5,257 nucleotides of DNA from Bacteroidetes bacterium UBA2322. Its GTDB lineage: Bacteria; Bacteroidota; Bacteroidia; Chitinophagales; UBA2359. Shown piece by piece: positions 1 through 5,257 of the stretch; within the stretch, counting starts at the first letter, position 1, and each line of letters begins with the position of its first letter. The notes below the pieces were generated by a model. That model made no database searches. It had not been told where the DNA came from and saw only the letters and a program-made list of their open reading frames with translations. Position numbers and translations under genes: made by a program. Location: the NCBI GenBank assembly GCA_002345145.1, contig DDVC01000213.1:1-5257 (forward strand). Direction: 5' to 3'.

Positions 1-1611
1 CAAACTAACCGACCAACCGGCAGGGGGAGTTAGAGAATTTTGCAATGTGAAGTGGAGGGTGTTTTGGGCGGGATTGGGGTAAACCACCACCTGCTGCCCC
101 CCTTGCCCTCCCTCAAAGAAGGGGGGAGTTTGTGGAATGCCTACGGCGGTGCCCCACCCGCTTTGGGGTTTTACAACAGCCTCAAAAATGCTGGTATCTT
201 GGCAAACTATGGCGTAGAGGGCTGTGTAGTAAGCGCCTTCTTCGGGGTAGTTGTGGGTTATGGGGGCGCTACTTTGGGTTTGTAGGGGAGGTGTGCCATC
301 GCCAAAATGCCAAATATAATGCCCGCCGTCTATGCTATCGGGGTAAACGTATTGACTTTGGTTGTAAAAGGTGGCGCTGAGGTTGTTGGCATTGGTAGAG
401 AAGGTAAAATCTGCCTGCGGCTCTGATAGCAAACCCATGCAGTTGGTTTTAATGAGGTATGCCAGCGCGCCAAGGGTGGTATCTTGCCTGCCTACCATAA
501 GGTAGCCGCCATCGGTAGTGGCTATCATATCATAGCAATACTCGTCGTTATTACCCCCGTAATGCCGTTGCCATAAAATAGCGCCCGTTTCGGCAGCAAA
601 TTTAACTATGTAGGCATCTCTCCTTTTGGGCGAGCCGATTATTCTACGAGTACCACCGCCTACGTAGTTACCGTCGGGTGCTACTACCATAGATACAATT
701 TCGCCACGTAACTCCGAAGCACTAAACAATTGGTTTACCCATTTTACCTCTCCTTGTTCGTTTACTTTTAATACCACTCCCTTTATCACGTTTAACTCTC
801 CCTGCACACCTCCCGAAATTAACAAACTGCCATCGGGAGTGGGGATAAAACGGAGAGATTGGTCCATGCCATTGATGTTGAAAAGGTGGTGGTTTAGGGG
901 GTTGCCGTAGTGGTCTATATGCAGCAGGATAATATCGGCGTTAGCGCCCCATTTTACCGTGCCCAGCAGGTAGTACCCGCTGCCATCGGGGGCAGGCATT
1001 ATATCGGTAAGATAATTATCGTAACTGAAACCCATATCGTTGTATATGCGCTCCCACTCTATGGCAAACTGGTGATTTAACTTTACGGCGTACATTTGAA
1101 TATCATAAGGCAAAACATTGGGATAATTAGGAATAATACTGCCGATTATAAGATACCCTCCGTCCTCTGTGGAAGTAATTCCTAATGCTGTAGAAGGCAG
1201 ACTACTTAGGGGAATTATGTTTGCCAAATTTCCTTCTGTATCTGTTGTGGTTAAATGTGCTTGATATGCGGTTGTATAGTTATCCTCCCATAACAACGTT
1301 TTATTCCCAACCATCGTGTAACCACTTGCTGTAATTACAAAATCACCAGAAACAATTTCGCCTTCGGGTAATACAATCTCTTTTTTCCAAATGCTATCGC
1401 AATTGTTATCCATATTGAATAGCATAATACTCCATGGTATTTGTGATGTTGTAAAATTACCCAAAAAGATAAACTTGTCATTTATAGATTTCACACTTCT
1501 AAAACTTTGGAAAACTCCGTTATCATAAATTTTAGAGAAGTACTTAGGCTGTGCACCAAGTAAATTAGGTATTAGCAGAGCTAAACAAATATGAAAGAGA
1601 TAGGATTTCAT
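1..1611 (-). CDS. T9SS-exported seven-bladed beta-propeller/PKD protein, C-terminus cut by the window edge
   Basis: The frame is open from ATG at 1611 to the left edge with no stop, giving 537 codons. This start is chosen because it begins a good signal peptide (MKSYLFHICLALLIPNLLGA, likely cut before Q21); the in-frame stop upstream is at 1672-1674 and no other ATG lies between. Residues ~22-394 contain seven repeats ending in a small-hydrophobic-Gly motif, with the glycines at 51, 102, 157, 217, 267, 320 and 374. Five are preceded by a D-G signature (TEDGGYL 148, APDGSGYY 207, TPDGSLL 258, APDGNYV 311, TTDGGYL 365), and strands such as YIVKF and LWQRHYGG lie between them. This is the pattern of a beta-propeller of about 54 residues per blade. 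Residues ~398-475 are a PKD domain with the W-H-F-G-D-G motif at 434-439. A G/Q/P-rich linker (495-507) leads to VYPNP at 510-514, the start of a type A T9SS sorting domain; roughly 40-50 residues of it should lie beyond position 1. The predicted site is the cell surface or medium. No catalytic residues are recognised; a binding or scaffold role is inference. Confidence 0.9.
   Translation of the reverse strand, partial: MKSYLFHICLALLIPNLLGAQPKYFSKIYDNGVFQSFRSVKSINDKFIFLGNFTTSQIPWSIMLFNMDNNCDSIWKKEIVLPEGEIVSGDFVITASGYTMVGNKTLLWEDNYTTAYQAHLTTTDTEGNLANIIPLSSLPSTALGITSTEDGGYLIIGSIIPNYPNVLPYDIQMYAVKLNHQFAIEWERIYNDMGFSYDNYLTDIMPAPDGSGYYLLGTVKWGANADIILLHIDHYGNPLNHHLFNINGMDQSLRFIPTPDGSLLISGGVQGELNVIKGVVLKVNEQGEVKWVNQLFSASELRGEIVSMVVAPDGNYVGGGTRRIIGSPKRRDAYIVKFAAETGAILWQRHYGGNNDEYCYDMIATTDGGYLMVGRQDTTLGALAYLIKTNCMGLLSEPQADFTFSTNANNLSATFYNQSQYVYPDSIDGGHYIWHFGDGTPPLQTQSSAPITHNYPEEGAYYTALYAIVCQDTSIFEAVVKPQSGWGTAVGIPQTPPFFEGGQGGQQVVVYPNPAQNTLHFTLQNSLTPPAGWSVSL
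97..126. repeat. G/C palindromic repeat inside the linker of the propeller gene
   Basis: CCCCCCTT at 97-104 is the perfect reverse complement of AAGGGGGG at 119-126, with a 14-base spacer that is itself C/T-rich. On the coding strand it is translated as P-P-F-F-E-G-G-Q-G-G (496-505), exactly in the junction between the PKD domain and the T9SS tail. On the plus strand it would read LPPLPSLKEGG. I recall similar C-run/TTTGA/G-run palindromes recurring as interspersed elements in Bacteroidota genomes, but that is from memory and not shown by this window, which has only one clear copy. Confidence 0.5.
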
Positions 1612-1632
1612 TGCAAGTATGTTTAAATTAAT

Positions 1633-1662
1633 TAAAGATAGTTTGGCAGGTATTCTACACAA
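1633..1662 (-). promoter_or_regulatory. Candidate Bacteroidota-type promoter for the propeller gene
   Basis: On the minus strand TTG (1662-1660) is followed after 19 bases by TATCTTTA (1640-1633). This matches the Bacteroidota consensus TTG-N17-23-TAnnTTTG except for the last base. Transcription would begin about 12-18 bases before ATG 1611, giving a very short leader. No Shine-Dalgarno sequence is seen there, which is normal in this phylum. The -33 element lies inside the intergenic hairpin. The surrounding DNA is AT-rich, so a chance match is possible. Confidence 0.3.
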
Positions 1663-1692
1663 GCCTACGGCTCATATAAAATACCTGCCAAA
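1642..1692 (-). terminator. Long intergenic RNA hairpin, probable terminator or 3'-end structure of the beta-helix gene
   Basis: TTTGGCAGGTATT (1642-1654) is the perfect reverse complement of AATACCTGCCAAA (1680-1692). Inside it, AGCC (1662-1665) and GGCT (1669-1672) form a second stem around a 3-base loop. In the minus-strand RNA the two 7-base stretches between them, UUAUAUG and UGUGUAG, also pair throughout, using A-U and G-U pairs, so the whole element is a continuous 24-bp stem with a GUA loop. In a plus-strand RNA the same positions would give A-C mismatches. It begins 20 bases after the TAA of the upstream gene. The 3' side is followed by CUAUCUUUAAUUAAUUU, which is U/A-rich but not a clean U-tract, so stabilisation of the mRNA 3' end or partial termination is also possible. 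Confidence 0.6.
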
Positions 1693-1712
1693 TACTAAAA
1701 ATAAGGGTTGGT

Positions 1713-4700
1713 TTACGGAATGATAATTAACTTATCTGCTTGCAACAGCTCGCCGTTAGAAGTAAGGGTGTAGTAATACAAACCGGGTGGAAGGGTGTTA
1801 ATTTGAACATGCCATTTACCCGCTCCCTTAAAGTATTGAGTTTGCACTTTGTGTCCAATGGTGTTAAACAGCGTAAGTTGTACGCTTTGCTCATTGGGTA
1901 GATGGCTCTCAAATGTAAGGTACTCTTTGGTAGGGTTTGGATATGGTTTTCCTACGCTATTACCACCTGTATTGTTTGTTTGCCCGTTTTTAAAATTGAT
2001 AGCCACACCTTGCATTAAGGCGGGGTTGATGATGGCGGGCATAGGGGGCAGTAGTACGGGGTATTCTTCGCCGTGCAGCAGGTAGAGAATGGTGCGGGCT
2101 TCAAAAGCGGCTTGGGTGGTGGTATTGGCAATAAGTCGTATGGTGTCCTCTTCGCCGGCGTTTAGCTGCACAATGTCTCTGCCGCTGATGCGCAGGTTGC
2201 GATAAATGCCGTATAACCATTGGTAGTGCAGGTCTTCGAGGCGGGCATCGGGCAAAGTTGCAAGCACACTATCGGCAAAAGCGGTATTAGCCTGAAACAA
2301 GTAGTGGGGCGCTAAAAAACGGCGGCTTACATCGGTATTGATGTCTTGCAGCAATTGTAGGGCGGCAAGGGTATCTTCGGCTTCATACAAGTAGTAGCGC
2401 ACCTTGCGCAGCGCTTCTTGGTTTAGTAATCGCTCATCGGTAAGGGCTTTTATCTCCTCATCGGGGCGGGGCTGGGGTATGGGTCCGCAGCGTTCTTCGG
2501 CTGGTGGTAGAGGTGTAGGTCCAATAGGTTCGCAAACTACCGGGGTAACTTCTCCTGCAAACAGTTGGGGTATATAGCCGGCTTGGTTGCGGTAGTAGTA
2601 GGCAAAATTGTTGGCGGGGGGTATGGCGGCAAGTAGTTCGTAGCCGGTAAATGCGCCTATGGTTATGGGCGACTGGAAGAGGTTGTCGGCGGGATACTGA
2701 AATAAAATTTCACACCCACCTTGGTCATCTAACAGTCCTGCTGCTGCGGGTGGGTTGGTGTAATCTTGTGCGGCAATGGCAAGGGCGTAATTGATGATTT
2801 GGTTGCAGTAAATTTGGGTACCGTGGTTGTTGCCCAATGCCCAAACGCCTATACCGCAGGTGTTTATATAGTTGTTATTCACCTCGCTTGGGTCAACAGA
2901 GTTAGACAGGAGGGCGATGCCGCATTTGGTAAAATTGATGATGTTATGGGCGATGGTAAAATCTGAGCCTTGCACAAAAATACCGATGGGGTTGGCATTG
3001 CCCATTGTGCCGTTGGGTGGCGTATAGCCGGTATTGATATTGTTGTAGGCGATGTTTAGGCGGGTTCGGGCGGCTTGTATAGCGGTATTACAGTTGTTAA
3101 AGGTATTGTTTCGCACCGTTACGTTATCAAAAATGGGGCTGTTAAAATTGTAGTTGGCAATAGAAACGCCCACTTCGCAGTTGGCAACTTGGTTGTTTAC
3201 CCATGCGGTGTTGTCTATGGCAATGCTGCGCGAGGCATAGCGCAGGTTGTTAAATTGGTTGTTTAAGAGGAGTAGGTTATTGCCAAACTGGGGTTGGTAG
3301 CGAATGGTGTGAATGCCGGCTTCGGTAATGGAAAGCGGCGAGCCGGGGGTATTGAAGGGGTAAACCAATTGGGTTGATTCAAAAATAGCGCTGTTTACCC
3401 TATTTTGGCAACCTATAAAAGCAGGCAGATTGGGATTGGGCAGGTTTAGGTTGCAGCCGGCAGCGTACCAACTCATGTTAATGCCCTCCATACAATTTAG
3501 CAGGGTTGCGCCATCATGCACAAACATCATGCCGCCGGAGGTGTTTTGGGCAGTAGCGCTGTTGAGTGCGCTAAACAGTATTTGGGAGCTTACGGTAGGG
3601 AAAAAATCAGCGCCCGGAAACAAGGTAATGCCGGTGAGTTGGGCGGCAACGTTGTTTACCTCTATCAGCGGCAGGCACATGCCCGAAATGCCAAATAAGG
3701 CATCTTGTATTTGTACATTGCCTGCCACATATACCGCCCCAAAATTGAGGGCATTGGCAGCGGCATTGTAACTGCGGGCGGTATTGCTGCCGGGTCCTTG
3801 TGCTTGTATGCCTTGCCACATGGCATTGCACACGCCGGCTATGCGCACTTGGGTTTGGGCGGTTTCGTTTATAATAAGTTTGCCGTTTGGCTGCACCCAT
3901 ATACGGCAGGTATTGCCCATAAACAGGTTAATATCGGAGAGGGTAAGCGTAATGCCCGATGGAATGACCAAATCGGTATTGAGCAACACATCGGAGCCTG
4001 CCGGCAGCGCATAGTTGGCTACAAAATCGTTGTTTTGCCGTGTCCATGTGGCAGAAGCGCCTACTACATAAGCGGGTCTGCCGTCTAATGCAACCACGTT
4101 TGGGCTGGCAGGCGAAAGGATAAATTGGGTAGCGTCCATACAGCATTGCAGTTCAAAGGGTGTATCAATATGGGTAACGGGTGGTAGTTCGGGCGGGCAA
4201 CATTCTATAACGGTGAAGGGGAAGTCAACTTGTCCTTCTTCTTCACAAGCATTGGAAGTGAGTAAGGTAACGGTGTAAGTACCTATTTGGTTAAAGGGGA
4301 TTTCCAGTTGATTGCAATTGATGAGGGGATTAAGCGGAACGCCACCGCTTGATTCAAAACAGACAACTTGGGTAATGCCATTTACCTGCCATTCAATACC
4401 CTGGTAACCGGCGGTAGCACTTAAATCAAGTGTTACAACATCGCCTATGCAGTAGGTTGGTTGCTGAGGATAGATATTTACGTCGGCAGGGGTCAGTTCA
4501 TTGTCAAGTAAGTGGAGGCAAGCGGGTGGAGGTGATGGCGCTAAAAGCCCCTCAGTACTTTCGCCTAAAGCGCCGGTAATTGGGTCTATTGTCCATACTT
4601 CCGCAACTATGAGGTAATAACCAGGTTGGTTAAAAGTATAAGAAGCCGGATAATTGACGGTTCCCGGAATTGGAAATGGTGAGGCGCTTACTATATTAAA

Positions 4701-5093
4701 TCCCATGACTGTTGAGAAGTTGTCTGGATAGCGATAAATAAAAAAACGTGCTACATAATTGTTGTTGGTAGTAAGTAATTCCTCTTTACTTATGGGTAAA
4801 ATTCTTAGTGTTACAGGGAGGTTGCCTATCTGATTTAAGCAAAATTCCTGACAGCATAGCGGGTCACAACCTGTAAATCCGCCATTGCAGTTAAAACCCG
4901 GGCATACTAATGCCTGTGAAGGTTCTGACAATATGCCTTGCGGCGGGTTTTGCCCCATCAACACATTACCCCCCCCCCATATATGTAGGGCAAGGAGGAG
5001 GTATAACAGGAGGAGGGAGGAGGGAGTTGTTTGTGCGGACACAAACAACGGCTGAAACATCGGCAAAAATCGGGCAAAATTCAACTTTTTCAT
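1713..5093 (-). CDS. Large T9SS-exported protein with PKD-like domains, parallel beta-helix and helical module
   Basis: This is a complete 1126-residue frame. The N-terminus (MKKLNFAR, then hydrophobic segments at ~9-19 and 27-39) is an unusually long export signal; cleavage is likely before Q48, or possibly after A20. Residues 64-85 hold six cysteines. Two beta-sandwich domains follow, at ~92-170 and ~205-298; the stretches YTFNQPGYYLIVAEV and FNQIGTYTVTL resemble the C-terminal strand of PKD/Ig folds. From ~370 to ~775 a right-handed parallel beta-helix is indicated by an N-G-K-L-I-I cap-like strand, the M-W-Q-G-I motif (425-429) common in Bacteroidota beta-helix proteins, and Asn-rich turns at about 611, 633, 662, 684, 717, 740 and 764. 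Residues ~876-1010 are charged, helical and lack cysteine. The tail begins with PYPNP (1050-1054) and has LPPGLYYYTL (1101-1110), a type A T9SS sorting domain. All 29 cysteines lie between 64 and 869. Beta-helix folds occur in polysaccharide lyases and adhesins, but I see no lyase catalytic signature; an adhesin or matrix role is inference. The gene is followed after 101 bases by a second T9SS cargo gene. Confidence 0.95.
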   Translation of the reverse strand: MKKLNFARFLPMFQPLFVSAQTTPSSLLLLYLLLALHIWGGGNVLMGQNPPQGILSEPSQALVCPGFNCNGGFTGCDPLCCQEFCLNQIGNLPVTLRILPISKEELLTTNNNYVARFFIYRYPDNFSTVMGFNIVSASPFPIPGTVNYPASYTFNQPGYYLIVAEVWTIDPITGALGESTEGLLAPSPPPACLHLLDNELTPADVNIYPQQPTYCIGDVVTLDLSATAGYQGIEWQVNGITQVVCFESSGGVPLNPLINCNQLEIPFNQIGTYTVTLLTSNACEEEGQVDFPFTVIECCPPELPPVTHIDTPFELQCCMDATQFILSPASPNVVALDGRPAYVVGASATWTRQNNDFVANYALPAGSDVLLNTDLVIPSGITLTLSDINLFMGNTCRIWVQPNGKLIINETAQTQVRIAGVCNAMWQGIQAQGPGSNTARSYNAAANALNFGAVYVAGNVQIQDALFGISGMCLPLIEVNNVAAQLTGITLFPGADFFPTVSSQILFSALNSATAQNTSGGMMFVHDGATLLNCMEGINMSWYAAGCNLNLPNPNLPAFIGCQNRVNSAIFESTQLVYPFNTPGSPLSITEAGIHTIRYQPQFGNNLLLLNNQFNNLRYASRSIAIDNTAWVNNQVANCEVGVSIANYNFNSPIFDNVTVRNNTFNNCNTAIQAARTRLNIAYNNINTGYTPPNGTMGNANPIGIFVQGSDFTIAHNIINFTKCGIALLSNSVDPSEVNNNYINTCGIGVWALGNNHGTQIYCNQIINYALAIAAQDYTNPPAAAGLLDDQGGCEILFQYPADNLFQSPITIGAFTGYELLAAIPPANNFAYYYRNQAGYIPQLFAGEVTPVVCEPIGPTPLPPAEERCGPIPQPRPDEEIKALTDERLLNQEALRKVRYYLYEAEDTLAALQLLQDINTDVSRRFLAPHYLFQANTAFADSVLATLPDARLEDLHYQWLYGIYRNLRISGRDIVQLNAGEEDTIRLIANTTTQAAFEARTILYLLHGEEYPVLLPPMPAIINPALMQGVAINFKNGQTNNTGGNSVGKPYPNPTKEYLTFESHLPNEQSVQLTLFNTIGHKVQTQYFKGAGKWHVQINTLPPGLYYYTLTSNGELLQADKLIIIP
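4969..4978. repeat. C10/G10 homopolymer in the signal-peptide region of the beta-helix gene
   Basis: Ten consecutive C on the plus strand are ten G on the coding strand. They are read as TGG GGG GGG GGT, residues W39-G42, at the C-terminal end of the export signal's hydrophobic part. One extra G would give TAA directly after the tract. One G fewer would give GTA ATG TGT TGA, a stop a few codons later. Homopolymers of this length are typical slipped-strand mispairing sites and are also typical places for sequencing error. Confidence 0.9.
4992..5026. repeat. Polypurine/polypyrimidine AGG-rich tract coding for the Leu-rich signal segment
   Basis: On the plus strand, AAGGAGGAGG (4992-5001) and the 19-base AGG/AGGG tract at 5008-5026 are separated by six bases. 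On the coding strand these are CTC/TCC codons for the S-S-L-L-L-L-Y-L-L-L run. The repeated GG/GGG blocks could adopt a two-layer G-quadruplex or slip in 3-base units, which would change signal length without shifting the frame. The AGGAGG copies are not ribosome binding sites, since no plus-strand gene follows. Confidence 0.55.
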
Positions 5094-5153
5094 AGTAATC
5101 GAGTTTATGTTTGAAAAAATAACAATAATACTCTTTGTTTAAAATTGTGTTCC

Positions 5154-5168
5154 CATTGCGGGGCAATG
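5154..5168. repeat. Small perfect palindrome upstream of the beta-helix gene
   Basis: CATTGC (5154-5159) and GCAATG (5163-5168) are exact reverse complements around GGG. The element lies 61-75 bases upstream of ATG 5093 and overlaps the last bases of a promoter candidate. It could be an operator, a leader hairpin or chance; a 6-bp arm is short. Confidence 0.4.
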
Positions 5169-5194
5169 TTAAGCATCTTTTTTCAATTTTGCAA
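5164..5194 (-). promoter_or_regulatory. Candidate Bacteroidota-type promoter for the beta-helix gene
   Basis: On the minus strand TTG (5194-5192) is followed after 20 bases by TAACATTG (5171-5164), which fits TAnnTTTG at all but one position. Transcription would start near 5157, leaving a leader of about 65 bases that begins within the CATTGC/GCAATG palindrome. Other, poorer matches (for example TATTATTG closer to the ATG) lack a well-placed TTG. The AT-rich context makes this tentative. Confidence 0.3.
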
Positions 5195-5257
5195 CCTATC
5201 GGGAAAAATATTTTTATTTTTTGTGGGGTGGGCGAAGAGGGAATAATGGCTATTTAC

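Larger units (their letters stand above)
5094..5257. other. AT-rich 5' region of the beta-helix gene, no supportable gene
   Basis: These 164 bases upstream of ATG 5093 contain long A and T runs, a 12-base AT palindrome at 5204-5215, the small GC palindrome at 5154-5168 and a promoter candidate. No Shine-Dalgarno-like sequence precedes ATG 5093 on the minus strand (CTCGATTACT), as expected for Bacteroidota. An ATG on the plus strand at 5246 opens four codons (M-A-I-Y) to the edge; that is too little to call a divergent gene. Confidence 0.6.

Noticed and set aside
40..285. Plus-strand open frame reading through the LPPLPSLKEGG repeat
   Set aside because: It is antisense to the propeller gene, whose frame has clear PKD and T9SS features across the same bases.
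3430..4088. Several overlapping plus-strand open frames of 76-127 codons
   Set aside because: They lie antisense to the well-supported beta-helix coding sequence, show no family features and have no upstream signals.
4987..4995. The 9-mer CCTTGCCCT is shared between the large gene's signal region and the linker palindrome at 101-109, each followed by a G-run
   Set aside because: The match is short and in low-complexity DNA; the sequences differ around it, so common origin cannot be supported.
4992..5026. Repeated AGGAGG as plus-strand ribosome binding sites
   Set aside because: No plus-strand gene follows; the motif results from CTC/TCC codons on the other strand, and Bacteroidota rarely use strong Shine-Dalgarno sites.
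4966..5166. Minus-strand 66-codon frame ending just after the G10 tract
   Set aside because: It is out of frame with the large gene, has no signal peptide or domain features, and overlaps the gene's start; it is useful only in showing that the shifted frame stops at once.
5246..5257. Possible start of a divergent plus-strand gene (M-A-I-Y), with TTG-N17-TATTTTTA upstream at 5189-5216
   Set aside because: Only four codons are visible and the promoter match lies in A/T homopolymer-rich DNA, where such matches are common.
1..5257. CRISPR array, tRNA, rRNA, insertion sequence or attachment site
   Set aside because: No spaced direct repeats, transposase-like frame, terminal repeats with target duplications or tRNA-like folds were seen.

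Overview
The window looks like chromosomal DNA from a member of the Bacteroidota that carries a type IX secretion system (T9SS). Three things point there. Both genes encode large secreted proteins ending in the Por_Secre_tail type A sorting domain (PYPNP in one, VYPNP in the other), the domain architectures (beta-propeller + PKD, PKD-like + parallel beta-helix) are typical of T9SS cargo, and the upstream regions contain TTG/TAnnTTTG-like promoter candidates rather than E. coli-type ones. The exact lineage cannot be fixed from the sequence.

Layout. Everything coding is on the minus strand, so the genes read from right to left. Positions 5094-5257 are an AT-rich leader with no supportable gene; they hold a candidate promoter and a small palindrome. 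Positions 5093-1713 encode a 1126-residue exported protein: signal peptide, cysteine-rich segment, two Ig/PKD-like beta domains, a long right-handed beta-helix with an asparagine ladder, a cysteine-free helical module and the T9SS tail. A 101-bp gap (1612-1712) contains a 24-bp RNA hairpin that is continuous only in the minus-strand transcript. A second gene runs from 1611 off the left edge. It has 537 visible codons and encodes a signal peptide, a seven-blade beta-propeller, a PKD domain and the first ~30 residues of a T9SS tail; about 40-50 residues are probably missing beyond position 1.

How they work together. Both products should cross the inner membrane by Sec and the outer membrane by T9SS, and end up anchored on or released from the cell surface. 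They are co-oriented and closely spaced, so they may be a small cargo locus, but the hairpin and a promoter candidate between them suggest they can be transcribed separately. No enzyme active site is evident in either; adhesion, glycan binding or surface-matrix roles are the reasonable inference.

The most notable signals are a G10 homopolymer in the signal-peptide-coding region of the large gene, where gain or loss of one G gives a stop codon at once or within a few codons (candidate phase variation), the strand-asymmetric G-U-rich intergenic hairpin, and a G/C palindromic repeat built in frame into the linker before the T9SS tail of the second gene.
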